From: Pseudomonadota bacterium
Lineage (GTDB): Bacteria; Bdellovibrionota_B; Oligoflexia; Oligoflexales; CAIYRB01
DNA: 40,222 bases
Reading direction: 5' to 3'
Assembly: GCA_026390435.1 (NCBI GenBank)
Contig: JAPLFY010000040.1
Span: 1-40,222, forward strand
Position 1 is the first letter of the stretch. Every line of letters begins with the position of its first letter. This document shows positions 1 through 9,255 of the stretch, piece after piece. The notes below the pieces were generated by a model that did no database searches, was not told where the DNA came from, and saw only the letters and a program-made list of their open reading frames with translations. The position numbers and the translations under genes were made by a program.

Positions 1-85
1 AGGCATGAGGATTTCATCGGCAGATGCTTTACAATAAGAAAAGCACAGCAATCATTAGGACGCCGCGAGAGGACATACATTACCT

Positions 86-1780
86 GTGACCATAAAAAGT
101 AACGCAGGCAGAAAATCACTCGCCTTTAACAATGATCAAATATGGTCAGCTTTAATTATCCTTGCCGCGGTTGCCATAGTTTTCGGCCAGAGCATTGGAT
201 TTGACTTTTTATCCTGGGACGACGATCAAAATGTCGTCAATAATAAATGGCTATACCCGGGCCTATGGACCCAGTTCTGGTACAGGCCGTACCTATGTTT
301 ATTTTTACCCCCAGTCTATTCTGCCTGGTATCTGCTATCCCAAATAACCTCTCCCCTAGATCCCAAACTTTTTCACGCTACTAACGTCATCGTCCATGGC
401 TTCAATTCCTGCCTTGTATTTTTGATTGCACGGACCTGTATTCAAAATGACGCAAAATCAAGCCCAGAGAAATACGGGGAATTAAAAGCATTTGGTTTTG
501 CTCTAACGGCGGCATTACTATTCGCAGTCCACCCATTGCAAGTCGAACCAGTTGCTTGGGTTACGGGATTGCGCGATCTGCTTAGTGCCATGGGGGCCTT
601 ATTAGCAGCGACTTGTTTTCTTCAAGAATCCCGCCGACCCGCACTAGCTATTCTGGGGTGGCTAGCATTTTTTTTCGCAATGCTATGCAAGCCATCCGCG
701 GTCGCATTGCCGGTAGCTCTGCTTTTTGTGCTGTGGAGTCATAAGCCGAAATCCCCACGTAAATTATTTCGGCTAGTTTCAGCATGGCTACTAACTACCA
801 TACCGATCATTTTGATAACCAATGCGGCCCAAACTGAAATTGCTGACAAAGACATCCTAAATATTGGGCTTGCCCAACGGTTCTTGGTCGCCGTCGATAG
901 TTACGGATTTTACCTAAAGAAATGGCTCGTACCCATAAAGTTGATAAGTGACTACGGCCGTAAACCTAACGTAGTACTTGCTGACCCAAATCTGACCACT
1001 AACTTTCTGATGATCTCGCTTATAGCAGCGCTATTTTGGGTCTTTCGGCACAAGCTGGGCTCCAGGTTTATTGGCTGGATACTGTTCGCAGGCGTTATGG
1101 TATTACCGACTTCCGGAATAGTTCCTTTTCCATTTCAGCACACATCGACCGTTTCTGATCATTACTTCTACTTGAGCATGCTCGGCTTTGCTATCTGTCT
1201 AGCTCAGATAATTTGGCGACTTTCTGCCCCGCTAGCACTAGCACTGTCTTTGGCAGTTTTACTTACATGGTCAACACTTAGTCTTAGACAAATACAGAAA
1301 TGGCAAAATGATGAAACACTATTCCCTGCTATGATTGCAGAAAACCCTCTTAGCTACGCCGGTCAGACTGGAATGGCGGCACTAGCGATGCGACAAAAAA
1401 AATACGAAGAAGCGCTATCTTTCATCCTAGCGGCACAGCACCTTGATCCACTCAAAGTTGACCTTCTCGCTAATAAAGGACTTGTGCTCAATGAGCTCGG
1501 AAGGTACCAGGAGGTCTTGGCCGAACTTGGATCTCAACTCCCAAGCAAACAAATTGTTTTCAATAGCCCAGTATCTGCACCAAGTGTTGCCGTAATGTTC
1601 ATGATGGTAGCATATGCAAATATTAAATTGGGCCACATCGCAGAGAGCTTACCGCCGCTGTGCATGGCTCAATGGGCTGACGCGAACAACAAAGACGTCA
1701 TTGGTTTTATGCCGCTGGTGCTCAAGCATTTGAACCGAAATCCGTCGGATCCAAATACCTGCGCTCCATTCATCAACTGA
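86..1780 (+). CDS. TMTC-like GT-C family membrane glycosyltransferase with C-terminal TPR region
   Basis: A multi-pass inner-membrane protein of 564 residues. The first membrane helix spans about 19-36 and is followed by an acidic WDDD stretch (W44, D45-D47) in the first outer loop, where GT-C enzymes carry catalytic acidic residues. Two further family marks are visible: an HPLQVEPVAW segment near residue 150 and a DHYFYL segment before the last helices. Both resemble conserved positions of eukaryotic TMTC O-mannosyltransferases and their bacterial relatives. Residues from about 425 onward form helical, TPR-like repeats. The likely role is transfer of a lipid-linked sugar to an exported acceptor; donor and acceptor are unknown. 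The GTG start is the first usable one after an in-frame TAG at 56-58, with a GAGAGGA-type site 12 bases upstream. The gene converges with the epimerase gene with a one-base gap. It could also be described only as a PMT_2-like TPR protein. Confidence 0.75.
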   Translation: MTIKSNAGRKSLAFNNDQIWSALIILAAVAIVFGQSIGFDFLSWDDDQNVVNNKWLYPGLWTQFWYRPYLCLFLPPVYSAWYLLSQITSPLDPKLFHATNVIVHGFNSCLVFLIARTCIQNDAKSSPEKYGELKAFGFALTAALLFAVHPLQVEPVAWVTGLRDLLSAMGALLAATCFLQESRRPALAILGWLAFFFAMLCKPSAVALPVALLFVLWSHKPKSPRKLFRLVSAWLLTTIPIILITNAAQTEIADKDILNIGLAQRFLVAVDSYGFYLKKWLVPIKLISDYGRKPNVVLADPNLTTNFLMISLIAALFWVFRHKLGSRFIGWILFAGVMVLPTSGIVPFPFQHTSTVSDHYFYLSMLGFAICLAQIIWRLSAPLALALSLAVLLTWSTLSLRQIQKWQNDETLFPAMIAENPLSYAGQTGMAALAMRQKKYEEALSFILAAQHLDPLKVDLLANKGLVLNELGRYQEVLAELGSQLPSKQIVFNSPVSAPSVAVMFMMVAYANIKLGHIAESLPPLCMAQWADANNKDVIGFMPLVLKHLNRNPSDPNTCAPFIN

Positions 1781-1781
1781 A

Positions 1782-2837
1782 TCATTTATTTGGCGCGGTT
1801 CCAAACTTATATATCGTACTCTGAGTATAAGTTTCACCCACGTCTAATCTGGTAGTCGGGAACTCAGGTCTATTTGGCGAGTCTGGGAAGTGCTGCGCCT
1901 CTAAGCAAAAACCGGCATGGCGATCGTACTTTCGACCCTGTTTACCAATGAGTTTACCAATGAGTTGATCACCGAGAAAATTACCCGAATAGAATTGCAC
2001 TGCAGGCTCTGTGGTCCACACTTCCAGAGTACGACCGGATATAGGCTCATAGATGTCTGCCGCTAAACGCAGCGACTTGTCGTAACCGTTAATGATGTAA
2101 TTATGATCATAGCCACGGGCAAACTTTAGCTGATCAAAGTCCTGATCAAGACGACTGCCAATTAACTGCATCTGCCTAAAATCTAGCGGCGTCCCTTCAA
2201 CTAACCGCAGCTCTCCAGTCGGAATCAGGGCCGAATCTACCACGGTAAATCTATCCGCATGGATTCTCAAATAGTGACCTAGAATATTTGAGCTCTGAAC
2301 TTTAGAAGTCAGATTAAAATATGAGTGACTCGTCAGATTTACGACGGTCGCCTGATCGGTGTTTGCTTCGTAATCTATTCGCAACGCGTTATCGCTAGCC
2401 AAAGTATAGGTTACAGTAACCGAGAGTCGACCAGGGTACCCCTCTTCACCGCATTGACTCACATATTGCAGTTTAAGGATATCAGCGCCACGCTCCGCGC
2501 CCTTGGGACTAAACTCCGGTTTCCACAACACCTTATCAAAACCAACACGACCACCATGAAGATGATGGTGGCCGCTGTTGGCCTCAAGGCAGTAATCCAC
2601 ACCATCAAGCGAAAATCTCGCGTTAGCAATGCGATTGCCATACCGACCAATGATCGCACCAAAATACGGCTCATTTTGACGATAGCTAGCGGCATCATCA
2701 AACCCAAGCACGACATCTTCACACCGTCCATCACGATCAGGGACTGTGATCGACATGATAATGCCGCCAAGATTGCTAATCTTGACGGCCATACCATTGA
2801 CATTCTTTAGTTGGAACTGATGGGGTAGCTCTGGCAC
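1782..2837 (-). CDS. galM: Aldose 1-epimerase (mutarotase)
   Basis: Interconverts alpha and beta anomers of aldoses such as glucose and galactose. The 351-residue length fits GalM. Visible family marks are the N-x-LHGG region with catalytic H94, the TSHSYFNL motif with the acid H171, GYDHNY further on, and the catalytic base E313 in an EAQHFPDSPN motif. No signal peptide is seen, so the enzyme is probably cytoplasmic. The GTG start lies 7 bases after the GH31 stop, and the AGGAAG ribosome site sits in the end of the GH31 gene, so the two are one operon and probably translationally coupled. Pairing with a secreted alpha-glycosidase suggests that the released sugar is taken up and anomerised. 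A 12-base tandem duplication makes a local LIGKLIGK stretch near the C-terminus. Confidence 0.93.
   Translation of the reverse strand: MPELPHQFQLKNVNGMAVKISNLGGIIMSITVPDRDGRCEDVVLGFDDAASYRQNEPYFGAIIGRYGNRIANARFSLDGVDYCLEANSGHHHLHGGRVGFDKVLWKPEFSPKGAERGADILKLQYVSQCGEEGYPGRLSVTVTYTLASDNALRIDYEANTDQATVVNLTSHSYFNLTSKVQSSNILGHYLRIHADRFTVVDSALIPTGELRLVEGTPLDFRQMQLIGSRLDQDFDQLKFARGYDHNYIINGYDKSLRLAADIYEPISGRTLEVWTTEPAVQFYSGNFLGDQLIGKLIGKQGRKYDRHAGFCLEAQHFPDSPNRPEFPTTRLDVGETYTQSTIYKFGTAPNK
1942..1965. repeat. 12-bp in-frame tandem duplication inside galM
   Basis: Two identical adjacent 12-base units (ttaccaatgagt) encode a duplicated LIGK in the epimerase. The frame is kept. This looks like a recent slippage event and could be strain variable. 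Confidence 0.8.
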
Positions 2838-2844
2838 TTATTCA

Positions 2845-5343
2845 TTACTTCCTGAGTAGATTGCCATTCATGTCAACCTGCAGTTGATGGGTCAAAGCCC
2901 CTTCGCGATTAAACTTAACGTAAAAGACGCGCATCCCAGCCTCCCAAAACGCCCCCTTTGCGCTGCGGTTGAAATCATCCATAGTGGGCGCAAAATCTAA
3001 CCCCTGGTTATTAACGATAGCTTTCAACGGCACGGACTGTAAATGAAACTGAACTACATAGCTTTGAGGCACGAATTTATCGTTGCTAGATTTAATAGTT
3101 AATATTTCTGTCTTATTATCGCTTAAAATGCTTTGCATTTTAGTCTCCGTGAATCCTCTGTCTCGCTCGAAAGACATGGTCTTGCCATCGTCTGAATAAA
3201 GAACAAAACTCGATTCGCCATCTGGATACACATCAATCGTAAGCGGATCCCAGGGCTTCTCGTCAGTACTTAGCATTGGAGGGGCCATGGGAATGATAGC
3301 ACCAGATTTCACGAACAAAGGTATCCGCTGCAAAGGAGCCGCGATGTCATAAAATTTACCGCCAGTATATTCTTGGCCATCCTCGTAGCCAAACCACTTA
3401 CCTTCAGGCAAATAAACAGACCGACTCGTGGTGTCTTCCGTCAAAACCGGCGCAACGAGAATTTCGCTTCCAAACAAAAACTCATCTTTAATATTCACAA
3501 CTTTGGGATCGGATTGATACTCAAAGATTAGCGGGCGAATCATTGGAGCACCGCTTACGTGTGACTCCCACGCGTATGAATATAAATAGGGGAGTAATCT
3601 GTAGCGCATTTGTAGATAGTGCCGACTACTTTCCTCGACCTCGGCACCAAAGTCCGTCGGCGAAGCCATACCTACGTGATGGGCCCGAGCGATTGGCACA
3701 AAAGCTGAAAACTGTAACCAGCGCTGATACAAACGACCATGTGACTCCAGATTGTTCTTATAATAACCTTCAAGAAAACCACCCGAGTCGTTGGACCACA
3801 TCGGAATGCCAGAAAGACCTGAGTTGAGCAGTGCTGGCACCTGTGCCGCAAAAGTCTCGTAATCAGAGTAAATATCACCCGTCCAAATTGCGGCGCCGTA
3901 GCGTTGGATTCCCGAAAAGCCCGTCCTTGTCAGGATAAAAACGCGCGTATTAGGATCCGCTGCCGTAAGCATCTCATGGTATGTCTTACTGGTCAGCAGC
4001 GAGAATACATTGTGAATGCGAGCTGCCGCACCCCCCTGATAGACCGTACCCGCCGGTTCTCCCTCAGGCTCGGTTAAATCCAGCCACCACCCCTTGATGC
4101 CGTCACGGTGCAGATGACTAATTTGAGGCCAAAGCCAATCCTTCATATTTGGTGCAGTAAAATCCATTAGATCACCGCCGTAATAGCCACAGGTGACGGT
4201 TTGCCCCTTGCCATCTGTGGCAAAAATACTGTTCCTGAGACCATCTTGATAGTTACTACTATCCTTACGGATCATCGGACCTGACTGCGAAATCATAAAC
4301 TTAATGCCCTGCTTACTATAGTCGCTTAGTCGTTGTGGACTTTCGCCGTTCCACCGGGGCGCCCAGCGATAATTCTGCAGCTGCTCAGGCCAATCGAAAT
4401 CTATAGCTAGGCTGTCATTGGGAATCTGCTTAGTACGTAAACTTTTGATTACGTCGTCAATCTCTTCCCAGGTGTAATATGCGCACTTACTTTGCATATA
4501 ACCTAGTGTCCACAGATTAGGCAGTGAAGGACGCCCAGTCAGAGCAGTGTAGCGGTCAACTATATGTGCAAATTTAGGTCCGTACATGAAGTAGTAGACA
4601 GCTTCACCACCTGCCGAATGCCATGAGTAAACATCGTTTGAGGATTTACCAAGATCCAATGTCGTGTGATACGAATTATCAAAAAAAACGCCGTAGCCAC
4701 CACCTGTCCCACCAGTACTCAGCAAAAATGGGATTGGGACATCTGCCGTCACCTTGCCATGATTGATCCTTTGACCAGTCCATAACTCTCGCACGGTGCC
4801 GCGCCGATCTAGAGTGCCGAGAAATTCAGTATTGTCCTGCCCTAGCCCATAGATATGCTCGTCAGACTCGAGCTTTCGATGAATACTTAAGTTTTTTTCC
4901 TCACCCCATTCCATACCACGGGCACGATCATCCAAGCTGATTGGAGTCCGATCGTCTTCACGGTAGAAATCCACAGCGAGCGGCTTCTTCTGCACGCGAA
5001 CGGCAAGTTTTTTTGTGCTAATCCGCAAATAACCGCCTTGATCAGTAACGCTATATTCCACAGGCGCCCAAGACTCGCTCAGGACAGCAAATGAAGGTTG
5101 CTTATTGAATTGGCCAACAGGATCAAGCCAAACCCTAACAACATCATCAGCAACCAGATTGATTCTCAACTTTACTGCACCATTGGTCGAAATGGTGACC
5201 ATACCGTCACGGCTATCGTATCCGTTGAAATCAAACTGATGAATGCTTGCCAACTCGCTCGCCGCAGGTGATGCAGTCGCCGCGAAGGCCATACCACCTA
5301 TGAGAGTTGCCGCGCAGATGATCCAGCTCAGTCGCGGTTGCAT
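2845..5343 (-). CDS. Secreted GH31 alpha-glycosidase (alpha-glucosidase/alpha-xylosidase type)
   Basis: A retaining alpha-glycosidase of 832 residues. An N-terminal signal peptide ends near residue 25 after an alanine-rich stretch. It is followed by the beta-sandwich domain and the TIM barrel. The nucleophile is D422 in a WWLDLTEP motif and the acid/base is D490 in a WTGD motif, both diagnostic of GH31. The region from about 650 onward, with a PEGKWFGYEDG segment, is the usual C-terminal beta domain. Substrate cannot be read from sequence: alpha-glucans, xyloglucan side chains or alpha-galactosides are all possible. The start has a strong AGGAGG site 7 bases upstream. It is the first gene of an operon with galM and is divergent from a mannanase-like GH5 gene, so joint hemicellulose use is a reasonable inference. 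Confidence 0.92.
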   Translation of the reverse strand: MQPRLSWIICAATLIGGMAFAATASPAASELASIHQFDFNGYDSRDGMVTISTNGAVKLRINLVADDVVRVWLDPVGQFNKQPSFAVLSESWAPVEYSVTDQGGYLRISTKKLAVRVQKKPLAVDFYREDDRTPISLDDRARGMEWGEEKNLSIHRKLESDEHIYGLGQDNTEFLGTLDRRGTVRELWTGQRINHGKVTADVPIPFLLSTGGTGGGYGVFFDNSYHTTLDLGKSSNDVYSWHSAGGEAVYYFMYGPKFAHIVDRYTALTGRPSLPNLWTLGYMQSKCAYYTWEEIDDVIKSLRTKQIPNDSLAIDFDWPEQLQNYRWAPRWNGESPQRLSDYSKQGIKFMISQSGPMIRKDSSNYQDGLRNSIFATDGKGQTVTCGYYGGDLMDFTAPNMKDWLWPQISHLHRDGIKGWWLDLTEPEGEPAGTVYQGGAAARIHNVFSLLTSKTYHEMLTAADPNTRVFILTRTGFSGIQRYGAAIWTGDIYSDYETFAAQVPALLNSGLSGIPMWSNDSGGFLEGYYKNNLESHGRLYQRWLQFSAFVPIARAHHVGMASPTDFGAEVEESSRHYLQMRYRLLPYLYSYAWESHVSGAPMIRPLIFEYQSDPKVVNIKDEFLFGSEILVAPVLTEDTTSRSVYLPEGKWFGYEDGQEYTGGKFYDIAAPLQRIPLFVKSGAIIPMAPPMLSTDEKPWDPLTIDVYPDGESSFVLYSDDGKTMSFERDRGFTETKMQSILSDNKTEILTIKSSNDKFVPQSYVVQFHLQSVPLKAIVNNQGLDFAPTMDDFNRSAKGAFWEAGMRVFYVKFNREGALTHQLQVDMNGNLLRK

Positions 5344-5674
5344 AGGGTCGCCTCCTGCTTGTTGTTTAAACTGTCATCGATCGAAAGGCGCTCCACCTTT
5401 AGGATCGAGTGTGGCCCTGTTGCATATTTCAACGCTTGTCCTAGGCGGGCTTATTGGTCAACAAACTTTCGAAAGCCGCATCTGGATGCAATTAGAGAGA
5501 TAACATGCGAGGAGTGCCGAGTCTTAACTTCGTGGTAAATTTTTGGTGGTACATATTTGGAGTTGGATGGTTGAAAGAATAACGGATATTAACAATTTTA
5601 ACTGACCACACTTACCAATAGCAAGCAGCTGCCAGACTCTGCTATAAATAATTTAAACTTGCGGGAGCTTAGGA
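5344..5674. other. Divergent intergenic region between GH31 and GH5 genes
   Basis: 331 bases with no credible gene; short frames across it lack ribosome sites. It must hold the promoters of both glycoside hydrolase units. An A+T-rich TATAAATAATTT block at about 5643-5654 could be the -10 area for the GH5 gene, but no good -35 partner is visible. A GGGAG site at 5663-5667 serves the GH5 start. I see no clear operator. Confidence 0.5.
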
Positions 5675-6994
5675 ATGAAAATCCATATTTTAGCATCAGC
5701 CTTGCTTATGGTTTGCCTTAGCGACAATGTATTGGCGCATGCGAAGCCAGCGCAGAATTTGGCAAGAAGCGAAAAATTCGTCCAAGTGCAAGGCATCCAG
5801 TTCATAATAGGTAGTCAGTCCCATCATTTTTTGGGAACCAATTTGTGGTACGGCATCAATCTGGGGAGCCGCGGCCCAGGCGGTGACCAAGCACGTTTAC
5901 TGCGTGAGCTAGATCGCTTACAGGCTCTAGGAGTAACCAACCTTCGCGTGGTAGCAGCTAGCGAGGGTCCGAATTCGGCCCCCTTTCGGATGCAACCATC
6001 ACTACAAACCAGCCCCGGTGTCTTCGACGAACAATTACTCCATGGACTCGATTTTCTTTTGGTAGAAATGCAAAAACGAGACATGCATGCAATCATGTGT
6101 CTCGGTAATTTCTGGCAATGGTCGGGTGGCTTCGCACAATACGTATCTTGGGCGGACGGCACATCAATCCCATATCCCGAACAATTCGGCTGGACGACCT
6201 TCGAAAACTATTCTGCCAGCTTCTACGTTAACGACAAAGCCAAGAGCATGTATAACAGGACTGTCGATCTGATAGTCAGCCGTGTGAACACACTCTCAGG
6301 CATCAGCTACAGCAGCGATCCTACTATTATGGCTTGGGAGCTCGCTAATGAGCCGCGGGGACAAAATCAGCCCGATGCATATTTGAACTGGGTAAGTGAT
6401 ACCGCAGCTCGCATCAAGCAATTGGATACCAACCATCTGATCACTACAGGTAGCGAAGGTCTGACAGCAGGGCAAGACAATACTCAAACCCGTCCAGAAT
6501 TGGTGCATGCACTACAAAACATCGACTACCTGACCTTCCACATCTGGATACAAAACTTTGGTTGGTACGATCCACGTATCCCAGCAACCTATGAAAAAGC
6601 AACCAAACAAGCTCTCGAATATGTAGAACAACACGTAAGCATGGCCGAGCGCCTTGGCAAACCCGCAGTTTTTGAAGAATTTGGCATTGCTAGGGATGGT
6701 GGCGATTTTAATGTCACAGCAACGACTAGCGTGCGTGACCAATATTATCAAACAATGTTCGAGGCCAGCTTACGAGCTGCCATTAAAGGCCGCCCACTGA
6801 ATGGGGTGAATTTTTGGGCCTGGGCTGGCGAAGGTCGCCCAGTAAACGCGGGTGATCTTTGGCAAATTGGAACCCCGTTCATCGGCGATCCACCGCACGA
6901 GCCACAAGGCTGGTACTCCGTATACGATCAAGACAGCAGCACCACGGACATCATAAAACACTATGCCAAGCTAATGAATTCGCTTTCAATATAA
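5675..6994 (+). CDS. Secreted GH5 endo-beta-mannanase-like glycoside hydrolase
   Basis: 439 residues with a Sec signal peptide (residues 1 to about 21, cleavage near HAKA). The mature protein opens with a LWYGINLGS segment and a LDRLQALGVTNLRVVA segment, typical of the (beta/alpha)8 barrel of GH5 mannanases. The acid/base is E226 in WELANEP and the nucleophile is most likely E335 in VFEEFG. An FHIW motif about 60 residues before the nucleophile and a late NFWAWAGEGRP motif also fit GH5 subfamily 7-like enzymes. It should cleave internal beta-1,4-mannosidic bonds outside the cell. No carbohydrate-binding module is present. The ATG start has a GGGAG site 7 bases upstream. It is divergent from the GH31-galM operon, which suggests coordinated use of plant, algal or fungal mannans. 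Other GH5 specificities are possible. Confidence 0.88.
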   Translation: MKIHILASALLMVCLSDNVLAHAKPAQNLARSEKFVQVQGIQFIIGSQSHHFLGTNLWYGINLGSRGPGGDQARLLRELDRLQALGVTNLRVVAASEGPNSAPFRMQPSLQTSPGVFDEQLLHGLDFLLVEMQKRDMHAIMCLGNFWQWSGGFAQYVSWADGTSIPYPEQFGWTTFENYSASFYVNDKAKSMYNRTVDLIVSRVNTLSGISYSSDPTIMAWELANEPRGQNQPDAYLNWVSDTAARIKQLDTNHLITTGSEGLTAGQDNTQTRPELVHALQNIDYLTFHIWIQNFGWYDPRIPATYEKATKQALEYVEQHVSMAERLGKPAVFEEFGIARDGGDFNVTATTSVRDQYYQTMFEASLRAAIKGRPLNGVNFWAWAGEGRPVNAGDLWQIGTPFIGDPPHEPQGWYSVYDQDSSTTDIIKHYAKLMNSLSI

Positions 6995-7016
6995 AGGCAA
7001 ACCGAACACTGCCTAT

Positions 7017-8000
7017 TCACATGGGCGGTGCAATCAGAACACCGTAAGTGCGTGCTTGAAGCACATGCAGCGCTAAAGAACCCAGCCTGAAGAGGCGACG
7101 CTGTTGATGCGGTCTGCCAAATACAACTAGATCAGGTTTAAAGTGCTTCAGAGCCTGATCCAGTTCATCCGGCACATCACCGGTAAGTACTAATTGCTTA
7201 TAATTCCCGCCCACGGCCTCAATCAAGTGAGGCAATCCGTTTGCACGCTCAAGTAGGGCCTCGCAAGCACGCTGTTCAGCTAATGCCCAAAGCTCTCGCG
7301 GTGATTGGGAGGTCAATTCGTCATCGGCTTTAATAAATTCTAGTCGCGCTACGAGATCTTTGAAACTGTAGTCAATCACATGGGTATGCATTACTTCAGT
7401 GTGAGTCAATGCAGAGGCAAGCGAGGCACCACAATTGAAAGCCTGCTCACCATCCGGCGATAAATTATCGGCTACAAATATTTTGTAAGAATCTTTTTGA
7501 AGATTCAGCCCTTCGGGGATGATCAAAACCGGTATCGGTGTAATGGCCATAATATTGATAGCGGTTGAGATATCCCGCTGAAAAAATCCGTGCTGCTCTT
7601 TATTGATGCCAACAATTAGCAGTGAAGCGTGCTGAGCTACGGCGTCAGCAAGCAGTGCCTCAGCCGGATCTGTCGAGGCAACGATGTGATACTCACTAAC
7701 AACTGGAGAGGGATTGTCGGCGAGAAAATCTTCCATCTGTTGACGGGCTCTCTGAATACCCTCGTCTCTGAGATCGGATGTAATATCAGCAAATTCTCTG
7801 CCCCCAAGCAGCTGTTCATAATAAGCCTCATCGCGGTATATCCACCGGCTTAGAATGTTTTGGGTAATATGTACCACCCTCAAAGACATGCCCATTTTTG
7901 CACAGAGGTGACACGCAGCAAAAAAGAGATCGCGGCTTTCAGAGTCAAATTTGATACCCACCACAGCTTTCGCATCTGGACCCTTGAAACGCTTGCTCAT
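7017..8000 (-). CDS. Tandem universal stress protein (two UspA domains)
   Basis: A cytoplasmic protein of 327 residues made of two consecutive Usp-fold domains, about residues 10-155 and 160-325. The first ends with the typical PIPVLIIPEG strand. The second ends with a VVFGRP...LGSLALHVL stretch, which resembles the Usp nucleotide-binding G-x-x-x-x-G...G-S motif, although several of its glycines are replaced. Usp proteins bind ATP or AMP and help cells through starvation or oxidative stress; the exact role here is unknown. The ATG start has a G-rich GGGGGCGG site. It converges with the GH5 gene (22-base gap) and is divergent from epmC across a 100-base region. Confidence 0.85.
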   Translation of the reverse strand: MSKRFKGPDAKAVVGIKFDSESRDLFFAACHLCAKMGMSLRVVHITQNILSRWIYRDEAYYEQLLGGREFADITSDLRDEGIQRARQQMEDFLADNPSPVVSEYHIVASTDPAEALLADAVAQHASLLIVGINKEQHGFFQRDISTAINIMAITPIPVLIIPEGLNLQKDSYKIFVADNLSPDGEQAFNCGASLASALTHTEVMHTHVIDYSFKDLVARLEFIKADDELTSQSPRELWALAEQRACEALLERANGLPHLIEAVGGNYKQLVLTGDVPDELDQALKHFKPDLVVFGRPHQQRRLFRLGSLALHVLQARTYGVLIAPPM

Positions 8001-8100
8001 AAAGCCGCCCCCTGTCGGTATTGCATCAACTTGACTACCTGACTTTGCTGGTGCAAAAATCGTGCTTGGCCGCCTCCGTTGATCAACTTAAGGTCCCGCA

Positions 8101-8706
8101 TTGGTACTAGAATACACTGATTTAATTGGAATATTTGATAGCCTCTTCGCTAACAGCGAGCAGACAATTCTGGTGTGTGGCGACCAGGAGCCCTTTTATC
8201 GACCATCCCAAAACCTATTAGAGCTCCACAAGATCACATTTGCTCATGGCTACTTTGCTAGTGCCCTGCATGAAATCGCCCATTGGTGTATTGCCGGAAC
8301 CAAACGGCGGCTCTTGCCTGACTATGGCTACTGGTATCAACCGGAGGGACGGAGCTCAGAGCAGCAGCAAGAATTCACCAAAGTTGAGGTGAAGCCCCAG
8401 GCTCTCGAATGGATCTTCGCCACTGCTGCCGGCTCGCCTTTCCATTTCAGTGCTGATAATCTCGCCGACGGAGGCATAATCACTGGCTCTGATTGGGTAG
8501 ACTTCCAACAAAAGGTGGCAGCCCAAGCACGGCGCTACATATCCTCTGGTCTACCGCCTAGGGCGCTGCGATTTACGAGGGAACTGTCTCAATTTTATCG
8601 CACCGGTGATCGCTGGTGCAGCCTGGAATTATTTACGGTCGCATCGGAGCTCAACCGGTGCTCCACCCATACTCAACAAGTTGAACCTTTAGCGGCAGAA
8701 AATTAA
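8101..8706 (+). CDS. epmC: Elongation factor P hydroxylase EpmC (YfcM family)
   Basis: Hydroxylates the beta-lysyl-lysine of translation factor EF-P, the last step of the EpmABC pathway. The 201-residue protein has the conserved LHEIAHWC motif (H57, E58, H61), expected to bind the non-heme iron, plus the downstream GYWYQPEGRS and VEVKPQALEW segments typical of the family. The start is TTG, with an AAGG site about 8 bases upstream; the next ATG would lie far into the protein, so TTG is preferred. The gene is 21 bases ahead of a DUF962/Mpo1 gene, almost certainly one transcript. epmA, epmB and efp are not in the window. Finding EpmC implies, but does not prove, that EF-P is beta-lysylated in this organism. 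Confidence 0.92.
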   Translation: MVLEYTDLIGIFDSLFANSEQTILVCGDQEPFYRPSQNLLELHKITFAHGYFASALHEIAHWCIAGTKRRLLPDYGYWYQPEGRSSEQQQEFTKVEVKPQALEWIFATAAGSPFHFSADNLADGGIITGSDWVDFQQKVAAQARRYISSGLPPRALRFTRELSQFYRTGDRWCSLELFTVASELNRCSTHTQQVEPLAAEN

Positions 8707-8727
8707 GAGAAATGGGAAGGCTGACAC

Positions 8728-9228
8728 ATGCAAAACATCAAACAACTCATGCTATCATATGCATCCTATCATCGTGATCCTCGCAATAAAGTCACCCATT
8801 TCGTTGGCGTCCCGCTCATAGTGTACGCTTTATTTGTCGCACTTAGCTGGGTCCGCCTCGACTTCGTTGACAGGCTCCCAGTGCCGGTCACGGGCGCTAC
8901 TCTTTTCTTTGCTGCTAGCATCGCCTACTACCTGCGACTTGATCTTTTACTGACAGTCATTCAGCTACCCTTCAGCTTAGTGTTGCTGTTCCTAGCTGAA
9001 AAGACGGTGTCGTTACCGTTTCAAACTGCCCTGACTCTGTTCCTTGGCACGTTTATCGGTGGCTGGATTATTCAACTTATAGGTCACTACTTTGAGGGCA
9101 AAAAACCTGCACTAGTGGATAACATCATACAGGTTTTTAATGCGCCACTTTTCTTAGCAATGGAAATTGCATTTGCACTTGGATTACGTAGTGACCTCCG
9201 CGGCGACATCGAAGCATCAAAGCCGTAA
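8728..9228 (+). CDS. DUF962 / Mpo1-like membrane protein
   Basis: A membrane protein of 166 residues. It starts with the family-defining YASYHRDPRNKVTH segment (H15, H24), has about four hydrophobic helices, and carries a second conserved IGHYFEGKKPAL segment (H120, E123). Yeast Mpo1 is an Fe(II)-dependent dioxygenase of 2-hydroxy fatty acids in phytosphingosine breakdown; bacterial members keep the histidines but are mostly uncharacterised. The ATG start has a GGGAAGG site. It is the second gene of the epmC operon, so both products are probably iron-dependent oxygenases. Function here, fatty-acid alpha-oxidation or other, is inferred from the family only. Confidence 0.85.
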   Translation: MQNIKQLMLSYASYHRDPRNKVTHFVGVPLIVYALFVALSWVRLDFVDRLPVPVTGATLFFAASIAYYLRLDLLLTVIQLPFSLVLLFLAEKTVSLPFQTALTLFLGTFIGGWIIQLIGHYFEGKKPALVDNIIQVFNAPLFLAMEIAFALGLRSDLRGDIEASKP

Positions 9229-9255
9229 GGAGACCTAAATCTAACTAGCACTTGA

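Noticed and set aside
2325-2810. 161-codon open frame on the plus strand inside galM
   Set aside because: Lies wholly antisense to a clear epimerase gene, has no ribosome site and no recognisable family pattern.
5243-5538. Plus-strand frames at the GH31 start
   Set aside because: Overlap the GH31 signal peptide and promoter area, with no ribosome site; chance frames.
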